From an uncultured Eubacteriales bacterium (GTDB lineage Bacteria > Bacillota > Clostridia > Oscillospirales > CAG-382), in assembly GCA_934479825.1 (NCBI GenBank), contig CAKSOW010000005.1, positions 47,143 to 111,142 on the forward strand: 64,000 nucleotides of DNA, given 5' to 3'. Positions 15,559 through 23,322 of this stretch are shown here, one piece after another. The notes under the pieces were generated by a model. That model worked only from the letters and a program-made list of their open reading frames with translations, made no database searches and had not been told where the DNA came from. Position 1 is the first letter of the stretch, and every line of letters starts with the position of its first letter. Made by a program: the position numbers and the translations under genes.

Positions 15559-17073
15559 ATGATAAGTATTTTGTATCCGACAATAGAATGCAAAAGAAAT
15601 TCAAAAGATCATATTGAGTTATCGAAAGCATATATGTTAGACGAAGCATTTTTACGCATCTGTCCAGATGTAGCAAAACGTGCTTATTTTCTGAATGTGG
15701 TTTCAGAAATCCCTAATTCAACTACTGTAATATATCGCCAAGAAATAATACAGGACCTTAACCAAGAAAAAAATCTTTGTACTCAATTAAAAAATCTTTT
15801 TCAAAAGCTAAATAAAATCCTAGTCGATTTTGAAGACCAACGTAAACGAATCTTTGCTCTCGATAACCAAAAAGGCTCTGATAGCTCCATTTATGTAAGT
15901 TCCTCTCGGCTCAACATTACAGCACTGACCTTGGAACAGTTATTAGCTGTTCTGCGCGACATCTCGTTAATTTTGATGCCTTTGGAATTACATTCCGAAG
16001 GACTTTGTGCTCTAAAAGAACGAATGAAAAATTTTTACAGCAACAAAGCTTACGATGATTTACTCGCTCTTTGTCAAAAGTATTCCAATTATAATTACGA
16101 AAACGGATATTCTGATCTGCTGGTTACCCTTAACGAAAATGCTGAAATTGCAAATGCAGTGTTTTTAAAACAAAGTGGAACTAATGTATCAAGCAATAAT
16201 TTAATATTGGAAAATACAGAACAGAAAGTAAAGAAACACTTCTTATTTTTTAAAGCAGCAGACAAGCTGAAACATGATAAAAATTTTGCAAATGATTTTT
16301 CTGCCATATCTATTGGTAAGTATCAATCCAATATATTTATCAGTCAGGCAGTCGACACACTGACAAATACATTTGCCGCAGTAATAAATGTCTTGAAATC
16401 TGAATTTTATGATATATGTATTGAACTGGATTTTTTCTATGTAGCACAGCGATATTGTGAGTTTTTGTTAGAGACTAATATGTTTTGCACATTTCCAAAA
16501 ATTTCAGATGATGGAACAACTTATTTTGAAGAATTATACGATCCGTATTTACTTTCCCGAGATTATTCAAAAAATAATATTGTTCCGAATGATTTTTTGC
16601 TTGATAATTCAATTCATGGTATTTTAATAAAAGGTGATAACGGAAGTGGAAAAACAGTCTTTTTGAGATCCGTCGCCACGGCACAATTGCTTGCAATGGC
16701 AGGACTTCCTATACCGACAAAGCAAGCAAAGGTAACTATACGCAGAATATATGCTTTGTTTGCTTCATCCGAAAAAAGTTTAAATGATTCTGCGGTGGAT
16801 GCAGGACGTTTTGAAGAAGAAGTAAGAGAAGTTGCTACAATTATAGAAGGAATGGAAAAACGTTCTTTGATGATTTTAAATGAAATTTTTCAAACAACTT
16901 CATATGAGGAGGGTGCTGAAGGATTATTTCACATTTTAGATTATTTATCCTACAAAGGTGTACAATGGTTGGTCGTTACTCATATGCTTACATTGTTTGA
17001 AATGTTTGATGACAAGAAAATCAGAAAAATGGAAGTAGATAAAGCGACACACATGGTGAAACATTTTGAATGA
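15559..17073 (+). CDS. MutS domain V ATPase, second of a pair
   Basis: 504 residues from ATG 15559, with AAAGGAG 12 nt upstream. Same architecture as its neighbour but only distantly alike: helical N-terminal core, then Walker A in IKGDNGSGKTVFLRS near 357-371, DAGRFEEEVREVATII as the signature region, and Walker B in SLMILNEIFQTTS, again with Asn before the catalytic Glu, then VVTHM. MutS proteins act as dimers, so two different subunits made from adjacent genes suggest a heterodimeric machine. The clamp-like N-terminal region could hold DNA or another polymer. Its association with PqqD, FkbH and an ABC transporter, instead of repair genes, is unusual. Confidence 0.8.
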   Translation: MISILYPTIECKRNSKDHIELSKAYMLDEAFLRICPDVAKRAYFLNVVSEIPNSTTVIYRQEIIQDLNQEKNLCTQLKNLFQKLNKILVDFEDQRKRIFALDNQKGSDSSIYVSSSRLNITALTLEQLLAVLRDISLILMPLELHSEGLCALKERMKNFYSNKAYDDLLALCQKYSNYNYENGYSDLLVTLNENAEIANAVFLKQSGTNVSSNNLILENTEQKVKKHFLFFKAADKLKHDKNFANDFSAISIGKYQSNIFISQAVDTLTNTFAAVINVLKSEFYDICIELDFFYVAQRYCEFLLETNMFCTFPKISDDGTTYFEELYDPYLLSRDYSKNNIVPNDFLLDNSIHGILIKGDNGSGKTVFLRSVATAQLLAMAGLPIPTKQAKVTIRRIYALFASSEKSLNDSAVDAGRFEEEVREVATIIEGMEKRSLMILNEIFQTTSYEEGAEGLFHILDYLSYKGVQWLVVTHMLTLFEMFDDKKIRKMEVDKATHMVKHFE

Positions 17074-17122
17074 AAAGTTTCTATTATTATATTAGCGCTG
17101 CTATAAAGGGGGACTTTGTACC

Positions 17123-17640
17123 ATGGATTCACTGAAAAAAATGTTATGGATCTTTTCAAAATCATTGCGATTTTGCTTTTGGCCAATAATATTTAGCGTG
17201 TTGTTTCTTATTACATCTTCCTTGCTGTCATTGATTGTGAACATAATAAATAAAGATATAATAAATGTTTTGGAAAAAGTCAGCAATTGGGAGTACTTGA
17301 CAGTCTTTTCGTCGGATTGCTATTAGCGTATTTGACAATTTATTTTTTCCAGTATTCTGCAAAATTTCTTCACACGCTAATTGATAATAATTTCAAATTC
17401 AGTATAGATAAATTGTTTCACAAAATGTTTATGTGGAAAGCTTATAATACCTCACAAACGGATTTTCTTAACTCGGAATTTCAAAACAAATATTATTTTG
17501 TAGGTGGCAAAACGAACGAAATCAGTACATATCTTAACAGCATTTTGAAACTTGTATTTCAAATTCCATCATATTTTTTAAGCTTTGGGATAGCAAAGAA
17601 GAATATAAGTTTTCTCCTATTAGATTTGTTAAGCAACTAG
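17123..17640 (+). pseudogene. ABC transporter membrane domain, frameshifted and truncated
   Basis: Frame one (17123-17326) starts MDSLKKMLWIFSKSLRFCF and has a transmembrane helix about residues 18-45. It loses frame near 17280, after which LGVLDSLFVGLLLAYLTIYF continues in another frame to 17640, ending in IPSYFLSFGIAKK. Together this is the first half of an ABC exporter permease domain. No ATP-binding cassette follows, so the gene is dead. It lies 49 bp after the second MutS-like gene and was probably the exporter of this cluster. Confidence 0.7.
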
Positions 17641-18044
17641 AAAACTATATTAATAGTATGCCAGATTACCACGAGCATTTTGTTGCTACAAGTATTAGTA
17701 CCGCCTCGCGAAACTATTATGGCATAAATGCTATAAAAAATACGTGTAACTTGTTTTCCAATGAAAGTGGAATTGATTATGATGACTTTAAAAACATTCA
17801 TTTTTTATATGAACACAAAAAATCAATAAAAAATAAGTTAAATTACATAAAGAAACAAGGCTATTTAAATGATGATAGCAATAATATTATAGGTGAATAC
17901 GGTGAAATTGTTCAACAATACGAAGTTCCTAGAATGCTGGCACTAAAAACGCTTTATTTGTCCGACATTAAAATGAAAATGTCAAATCAAGAAAAAATCA
18001 AAGAAAAAATACAAAAACTAATCGATAAAGAAGTTTTTGCCTGA
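17583..18044 (+). pseudogene. Unrecognised gene fragment joined to the ABC remnant
   Basis: A frame different from that of the ABC remnant is open across 17538-18044 and reads sensibly from about LWDSKEEYKFSPIRFVKQ. The first ATG is 17658 (128 residues) and has no ribosome site. The product is soluble, helical and lysine-rich at the end (KEKIQKLIDKEV). I recognise no family. The abrupt switch from transporter sequence near 17580 suggests a deletion that fused the 3' part of another gene to the ABC gene. Confidence 0.4.
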
Positions 18045-18151
18045 TAAAAACTATAAAGAGAATTAAGTTTATCACATTCTCTAAATCAATTGATTTATTG
18101 AATTTTGAAGCGGTGTTAAAAGAAGATATTCTTGGAACATCTGAATATTAA

Positions 18152-18742
18152 TATGCACAAAAGCTTACGTTTATATGGAAAGATTGGAAAGAAATAAAAA
18201 CAATAATAATTCCTAAATATAATTTAATTAATATTTTTGCAGATAATGTTGAAAAGTACAAGCTGTTTTCAGCATACGCTCAACCAGATATAGACTATAT
18301 TTATGATGCCAATTTTAAATGTAAAATGATAGAGCTTTTAGTTTATTCCACTGTTGAGATATGTAGGGATGTATTACCAATATTTTATCAAAACGATTTA
18401 ACATATAAAAAAACAATACGTGTTTCGAGTAATTATGATGATAATTTTAGCATTGATATAAATGGATATGGATATTGGAGAGCAGCTGCACAGCTAAAAG
18501 AATATAATGGTTCTGATTGGTTAGAAGTTGACTTTGGTGAAATAACAAAAATCAATACAATTATTGTTGGCGAGCTAGACTATTCTCCTAGATTAATAAA
18601 ATATAGAGTTCTGTTTTGTGATGAAACAAATCACTGGAGAGAACTATTCGTACATAATTTCAAAAAAGGACAAGAACAATTACACAGCTTCGATACAATT
18701 TCGATTACCAAGCTTCGGGTTGAATTTTTGAATGTCAAATAG
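18152..18742 (+). pseudogene. Fragment with F5/8 type C (discoidin-like) domain
   Basis: Open frame after TAA at 18149, reading through 18326 (first ATG) to TAG 18742. The C-terminal part, with GSDWLEVDFGEITKINTIIV, then SPRLIKYRVLFCDETNHWRE and TKLRVEFL, is a beta-sandwich of the F5/8 type C/discoidin kind, usually a carbohydrate-binding domain at the end of a secreted glycosidase or an extracytoplasmic module. No signal peptide or catalytic part is present. Probably the 3' end of a larger gene. Confidence 0.5.
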
Positions 18743-19108
18743 AACAAAATGGATATTCCGAACCGATAATTAATACATTATATAACGGGGATTTTCAAGG
18801 ATCCCTTGTTTTGTTGTATCTATAAAAAGCAAAATCCCCTCTCGACACCAAAATCGAGAGGGGATTCCTGTTCCCGAATCGTTACCGTTATTCTTTCTTT
18901 TACCGGCTACTTCTCCAATGCAAACGAAAAAACGACGAAAACCATACAAAAAAGACTTTTTCCATATACATGTAAGAGCCAGACGGAGATCTTCGTAAAG
19001 CCTGTTTTTTTTGCGATAGTTGGACAAAAGTTGGACGCGGGCGATTTTCCGAGGCAAGAAGAAAAACCGCCCACATCGCCGAAATGGCTTTGTTAAGCGG
19101 TTTTTCCG
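18743..19108. other. Gene-free spacer between the island and tRNA-Arg
   Basis: 366 bp. It contains the hairpin at 18833-18866 and otherwise no reading frame with a start site or recognisable product. The base composition changes here from the A+T-rich island to host-like sequence. Confidence 0.6.
18833..18866 (-). terminator. Terminator downstream of tRNA-Arg (reverse strand)
   Basis: A 13-bp perfect stem, AATCCCCTCTCGA / TCGAGAGGGGATT (18833-18845 with 18854-18866). On the reverse strand it is followed by TTTTGCTTTTTAT, so it most likely ends transcripts coming from the tRNA-Arg side. Confidence 0.75.
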
Positions 19109-19185
19109 TGGCGCGCTGCAAGGGACTCGAACCCCTGACCTTTTGGTTCGTAGCCAAACACTCTATCCAGCTGAGCTAGCAGCGC
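19109..19185 (-). tRNA. tRNA-Arg (ACG)
   Basis: On the reverse strand the 7-bp acceptor GCGCTGC pairs with GCAGCGC, the anticodon arm is TTTGG-CTACGAA-CCAAA (anticodon ACG), the T arm contains GGTTCGAGTCC, and CCA is encoded. 77 nt with CCA. Its 3' end points toward the A+T-rich island, the usual orientation for tRNA genes used as integration sites, although I found no repeated 3' end. Confidence 0.96.
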
Positions 19186-19488
19186 ATGGCGTCAAATAAT
19201 TGAACAGCCGCTGTCATCTGAAATTGCTTTTCCCTCAGACAGCTTTAATATAATAGCATAATTTTTCCGTTTTGTCAAGTCCTTTGACACGTTTTTTGAA
19301 ACTTTTTTCAGACAAATTTCCGACAAAACAGCAAAAGGCACGGTTTCATAAAATTCATCACATTTTTTAATCAAAATAATACAATTGACGCGGAACATCT
19401 TTCTTTTCCCTGCGTCTTATACGTGTAAATACATACGGCACGCATTGCCGGTATACACAAAAATACAGTTATCACAAAGGAGATTCCC
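19186..19488. other. Spacer between tRNA-Arg and the SLH-DHHW gene
   Basis: About 300 bp. It holds the reverse-strand tRNA promoter at 19250-19278 and, at its right end, the AAAGGAG ribosome site of the next gene. A 68-residue reverse frame overlapping the promoter is not credible. Nothing else seen. Confidence 0.6.
19250..19278 (-). promoter_or_regulatory. Sigma-A promoter of tRNA-Arg
   Basis: Reverse strand: TTGACA (19273-19278), 17-bp spacer, TATTAT (19250-19255), 65 bp before the mature tRNA 5' end. Strong consensus, as expected for a stable RNA. Confidence 0.85.
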
Positions 19489-21381
19489 ATGAACAAAGTA
19501 GCACGCTCTCTCACCGCACTTGCTTTAAGCGCCGCCTTATCGGCCGGCATGGCTCTTATGCCGCTCGCCTATGAACCGAAAACCGCCGAAACAAAAGCTG
19601 ACGTATTGAATACGCTCGGACTTTTCAAAGGCACGGAAAACGGCTATGAATTGGACAAGCCCTTGACCCGTATGGAAGCTTTGATTATGTTGATCCGGCT
19701 TTCCGGCAAGGAATTAGACGCCTTATACAACATGAAAGAATACGAAATGCCCTTTACCGATGCACCGGATTGGGAAAAGGCAGACAAATACCTCGGCTAT
19801 GCCTTTGAAAACGGTTTGGCCAAAGGCATAAGCGATACAGAGTTTGACCCCGAAACCCGTGCCAGTGCACAGATGTACATGACGTTTTTACTGCGTGCAC
19901 TCGGTTACACCGATACCGAAGAAGCGACCGTCTGGGACAACTGGGAAAAGCTTGCGACTGACGCAGGACTGTTTGCCGATTCGTTTGACCGCGAAAACTT
20001 CCTGCGCGGCGACGCGGTGCTGGCTTCCCGCGCGGCGCTTGACGCCAAAACCGCTGACGGTACTCAGACGCTTTTGGAGAAGTTACAAAAAGAGGAAGCC
20101 TTTTCTTCGTTGAATCTTGCCATTGCCCAGATTGAAGAAGGAAAAAACGTTACCATCGACAGTCCGCTCATTGATATCATGGGTAAGGTTTATGCCGGCG
20201 TAGACGGAATTTCTGCCGATGGTCTGGTCGTTTCGACGATCGAACCGGAACGTCAAAGTTTCTTCATCGGAGCAGACGCTGAAACCCTTCCGCTGGAAGA
20301 AGGCATTGTCTGCGAGCCGATGATGAGTTCACAAGCACATTCGGTCGCTCTTGTACGCGTGAAAGACGGCACCAACATAGAAGAAGCAAAAAAGAATATC
20401 CGTGAAAAGGTCAATCCGCGCAAATGGATCTGCGTTGGCGTTTCCCCGGCCAATATTCATGTAGAAAGCATCGGAAACATCATTCTTTTAGTCATGGACA
20501 ACACGGCTCCTGATGCATTGGCAAACAATTTCCGTCTGCTTGACGAAAGCTATGTCCGTGCTGACGAAAACGGTATGATAAAAGTAGACGACAACTATAT
20601 TGAAGCAGACGAATTTGTCAATTTCAACTCTGTTTTCAAGTATGGTGAAAAGCTTAATACGCTTGCGGAGAAATATTTCCCGGAAAACACCAAATATTTT
20701 GTAACGATTCCCGAAAAGAGCTATTTTGTGCGTGACAAGGTATTGAATTATCTGAATCACGACGAAATTGTCGGTGACTTGAATGACATTTTATATGAGT
20801 GGAAAACGGTGGATCTCAGTTCGGTTCTGTCATTGGACGACTACTACAACACCGACCGTCACTGGCGTCAGGAAAAGATCTTTCCGGTTGTCGGAAAGCT
20901 TGGCGAAATGATGGGCTTTACAGTGGATGAAAAGGCCTTTACCGCCCACACGGTCGAGAATTTTATCGGAGCATACAAATCGATTGCCTCGGATATTCCG
21001 GCTGAAACGCTTACTTATCTGACAAGCGACGCAACCGAAAAAGCCACCGTCTCCAACTTCCAGAACGACAAGTTCACCGGCGTTTATGAGACCGAAAAGC
21101 TCGAATCCAAAGCGCCTTACGATGTCTTTTTATCGGGCGCTACGCCGTTAACCGTCATAAAGAACCCGAATGCAGAAAAAGAGCGCAAACTTGTCCTTTT
21201 CCGCGACTCCTACGGCAGCAGCATTGCCCCTCTTCTCATAAGTGCTTATTCCGAAATCACGCTTGTAGATTTACGCTACATGTCGAGCGATCTCTTAGCG
21301 AAACATGTGGACTTCACAGACGCAGAAGTGCTGTTCCTCATGAGTGACAAGGTCATCAATAACAGCACTCTGTTAAAATAA
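19489..21381 (+). CDS. Secreted SLH-domain protein with DHHW/SGNH-like domain
   Basis: 630 residues from ATG 19489, with AAAGGAG 8 nt upstream. Signal peptide about 1-27 (MNKVARSLTALALSAALSAG). Residues about 30-200 contain S-layer homology repeats: NTLGLFKGTENGYELDKPLT, PFTDAPDWEKADKYLGYAFE and GISDTEFDPETRASAQMY. The C-terminal half is a DHHW-type domain of the SGNH acyltransferase/AlgX kind: YYNTDRHWRQEKIF has the Asp-x-His-Trp motif and KLVLFRDSYGSSIAPLL the Gly-Asp-Ser-like serine block (here Arg-Asp-Ser). It is probably anchored to secondary cell-wall polymer and acts in acylation of surface glycans. Stand-alone, closed by a strong terminator. Confidence 0.85.
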   Translation: MNKVARSLTALALSAALSAGMALMPLAYEPKTAETKADVLNTLGLFKGTENGYELDKPLTRMEALIMLIRLSGKELDALYNMKEYEMPFTDAPDWEKADKYLGYAFENGLAKGISDTEFDPETRASAQMYMTFLLRALGYTDTEEATVWDNWEKLATDAGLFADSFDRENFLRGDAVLASRAALDAKTADGTQTLLEKLQKEEAFSSLNLAIAQIEEGKNVTIDSPLIDIMGKVYAGVDGISADGLVVSTIEPERQSFFIGADAETLPLEEGIVCEPMMSSQAHSVALVRVKDGTNIEEAKKNIREKVNPRKWICVGVSPANIHVESIGNIILLVMDNTAPDALANNFRLLDESYVRADENGMIKVDDNYIEADEFVNFNSVFKYGEKLNTLAEKYFPENTKYFVTIPEKSYFVRDKVLNYLNHDEIVGDLNDILYEWKTVDLSSVLSLDDYYNTDRHWRQEKIFPVVGKLGEMMGFTVDEKAFTAHTVENFIGAYKSIASDIPAETLTYLTSDATEKATVSNFQNDKFTGVYETEKLESKAPYDVFLSGATPLTVIKNPNAEKERKLVLFRDSYGSSIAPLLISAYSEITLVDLRYMSSDLLAKHVDFTDAEVLFLMSDKVINNSTLLK

Positions 21382-21401
21382 CCAACTCCTTTCCTTTGCT
21401 T

Positions 21402-21445
21402 GACGCGCCTTTTCCGTTTGCCCGACGGAGAAGGCGCGTCTTTTT
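21402..21445 (+). terminator. Terminator after the SLH-DHHW gene
   Basis: 16-bp stem GACGCGCCTTTTCCGT / ACGGAGAAGGCGCGTC (21402-21417 with 21425-21440), then TTTTTATG. Confidence 0.92.
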
Positions 21446-21533
21446 ATGTTTTTGTAAAAACATGAAAAGACGTTACCGATGCTCACGCGAAGCATGAGTT
21501 TGCCGCCCTGAAAGGGGCGGCTGGGGAGCCGTT

Positions 21534-21687
21534 GTTACTTTTCGGAAAGTAACCAAAGAGGCAGTTTGGGAAGGCTTGACTTTCCGGAAAGCCCGGATAG
21601 GGGCTCTTAGGGGGAACTTTTCTTTTCTCGAAAAGTTAGAAAAGAGACGGTTTTTGTGTTACTTTTTCGCTTGTACGAAAAAGTAAC
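21534..21687. repeat. Tandem GTTACTTTT hairpins left of the 576-bp repeat
   Basis: Two dyads: GTTACTTTTCGGAAAGTAAC at 21534-21553 and GTTACTTTTTCG...CGAAAAAGTAAC at 21658-21687, both followed by CAAA. An AACTTTTC...GAAAAGTT pair lies between them. They are flank members of a family found next to both copies of the large repeat. Confidence 0.75.
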
Positions 21688-21733
21688 CAAAAAGTACACC
21701 AGAGGTCTGCGGCCCTCTGGACTCCCGGAGAAC

Positions 21734-22309
21734 GGTTCAAAGCTCTACACAAGCGTACTTTGGATATCAATTGTAGCTTTCCGTGTCTGAAACAGCTTTC
21801 AGGCTTTGAACCGGTGCGAGACGCAAACTTTCATCAAACGCAGAATCGGGTTTTGTGGAAAATTGAAGTTGCAGTGCGGGCTTGACGCCGCAAGTGGTCG
21901 TTTAAAAGGAAAATTGCACGTTATCTTTGTTGCAGTGGAAAGGGGAAATCTGTGTGAGACGGCAAAAAGTTTGGCGCAAAATCACAGTTTACTCTGTGTA
22001 TGGGAAACCCCAAATTTTGCCATTCTCAACCGGACTTTTCGTTCCTTGCGGAAATTGCTTTATGTTCCCCAAAAAGTCAAATTTTCACCCAACCAACCCA
22101 TTTTATGAAACACATAACCTACTGTCCGCTCAAATTCAACCTTTTCTTTTTATAAAAACCCTCAAATCCTTACGCAGTAAAGTCGCCGTCTCGCACCGGT
22201 TCAAAACGTGGCCGTGCGTATTTGAGGTACTTATAGATTTTTGCAAAGCTTTCTAATACGCTGAACATTTCAAATTTTACCTATAATCCCACCGCACGGG
22301 TTTTGAACC
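21734..22309 (+). repeat. 576-bp dispersed repeat with nested inverted repeats, copy 1
   Basis: Starts GGTTCAAA (21734) and ends TTTGAACC (22309). Inside are TTTGAACCGGTGCGA (21805-21819) and its near-complement TCGCACCGGTTCAAA (22191-22205). This gives three parts: arm A of 79 bp (21734-21812), core of 385 bp, arm B of 112 bp (22198-22309); each arm begins GGTTCAAA and ends TTTGAACC. The copy at 56999-57573 has the same parts in reverse order (112, 384, 79 bp) and clear sequence identity when reverse-complemented. Both have ACTCCCGGAG next to arm A. Frames inside are short and not conserved between copies, so this is more like a non-coding mobile or structural element. Confidence 0.85.
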
Positions 22310-22342
22310 GAGGTCGCAGGGCGGAGCCCCGCGTGCTTTTTG

Positions 22343-22371
22343 GTTACTTTTTGCACGCCGCAAAAAGTAAC
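22343..22371. repeat. GTTACTTTTTGC hairpin right of the repeat
   Basis: GTTACTTTTTGC and GCAAAAAGTAAC around CACGCC (22343-22371), preceded by GTGCTTTTTG. It is the counterpart of the hairpins left of the repeat; another short dyad, CTTTTCATAGAGACGAAAAG, follows at 22395-22414. Confidence 0.7.
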
Positions 22372-22571
22372 AGAAAAACGCCCTTTTTACTTACTTTTCA
22401 TAGAGACGAAAAGCAGCTTGAAAACCGAACAAGCCGAACAAAACGTAAACATTTCGCAATTTCGTTTGCAATTTTTGAAAAAATGTGGTAAAATGTACTT
22501 GTAATGAATCCATAACACTTGCTTTTTCATGGCAGACCAGAACAAAAATGAAAGGAACGGAAAGAGACACG

Positions 22572-23084
22572 ATGAAATTTTCGGTTAATGACACAGTATT
22601 TTACGGCGTACACGGCGTATGCACGGTTTCAGAAATCTCCAAACGGGAATTTTGCGGCAGTGTCAGCGATTATTATACCTTGAAACCCGTGTTTTCCGAA
22701 CGTTCGACGGTATATGTGCCGGTCGAAAAAGACAGCGAGCCGAAACTCCGCAAAGTTATGTCCGAGGAAGAGGTCTATCAGGTCATCGCAGAACTTCCGA
22801 CGAAAAAGTGCGATTGGGTCGAAAACGACATGGCGCGCAAAGCGGCTTTTACCGGCATTCTAAAAGGCGGCTCAGCCGGCGAATTGGCGGCTTTGGTCAA
22901 AACGTTGCATGAAAAACGCGTTTCCTTAGAAAAACAGAACAAGAAAATGCATTCCGCCGACAAGCGCATGCTCTCGGAGGCAGAAAAAATGTTTCATGAG
23001 GAAGTCGCCTTTGTCATGAACATTGATCGCGACGGTGTAGCCCCGTTTATCTCCGAAACATTAGAAAAACTCCAAAGTCGGTAA
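22572..23084 (+). CDS. CarD-family transcriptional regulator
   Basis: 170 residues from ATG 22572, where the CarD homology begins. Residues 1-60 are the CarD/TRCF RNA-polymerase-interacting domain: FSVNDTVFYGVHGVCTVSEI and YYTLKPVF...TVYVPVEKDS. The rest is helical, as in the CarD family, and would bind the upstream edge of promoter DNA, stabilising open complexes. Stand-alone, between the large repeat and a terminator. CarD proteins in Clostridia affect rRNA and growth-rate control; whether this one does cannot be told from sequence. Confidence 0.9.
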   Translation: MKFSVNDTVFYGVHGVCTVSEISKREFCGSVSDYYTLKPVFSERSTVYVPVEKDSEPKLRKVMSEEEVYQVIAELPTKKCDWVENDMARKAAFTGILKGGSAGELAALVKTLHEKRVSLEKQNKKMHSADKRMLSEAEKMFHEEVAFVMNIDRDGVAPFISETLEKLQSR

Positions 23085-23232
23085 TGCGCGGGAACGACAT
23101 TCCAACACTTACCTTTCTTAAAAGCAAAATGAAACCTAAATATTGCCGCACGACAGCACAGAATCCCCCTGCGCCGCCGTGCGGTCTTTGTTTTTAGAGA
23201 TATTGTGTGCTGCTTGGCGGCTCTAAACAGGG

Positions 23233-23280
23233 CACGCGGAGGCCTGTTTTTTCAAACCTCCGCGTGTTCTGTTCTTTTGT
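23233..23280. terminator. Hairpin between carD and the convergent flavodoxin operon
   Basis: CACGCGGAGG / CCTCCGCGTG (23233-23242 with 23257-23266), 14-nt loop, T-rich on the forward strand. A second weaker pair, CCGCAC/GTGCGG, lies at about 23140-23185. Confidence 0.7.
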
Positions 23281-23322
23281 CAGACTTTTTTAGAAAAGCC
23301 GCATATGCTTTTGTTTTCCGTG

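Noticed and set aside
14050..17073. Canonical mismatch-repair mutS or mutS2
   Set aside because: Both proteins are about 500 residues, lack domain I with the FxE motif and the Smr domain, and are not next to mutL.
18900..19157. Reverse frame running out of the tRNA-Arg gene
   Set aside because: Translation of tRNA sequence itself; a common artefact.
19109..19185. tRNA-Arg as proven attachment site of the island
   Set aside because: No direct repeat of the tRNA 3' end was found at the far side; kept only as a possibility.
21806..22256. Overlapping reading frames inside repeat copy 1
   Set aside because: Not conserved in frame with copy 2 and lacking clear ribosome sites.
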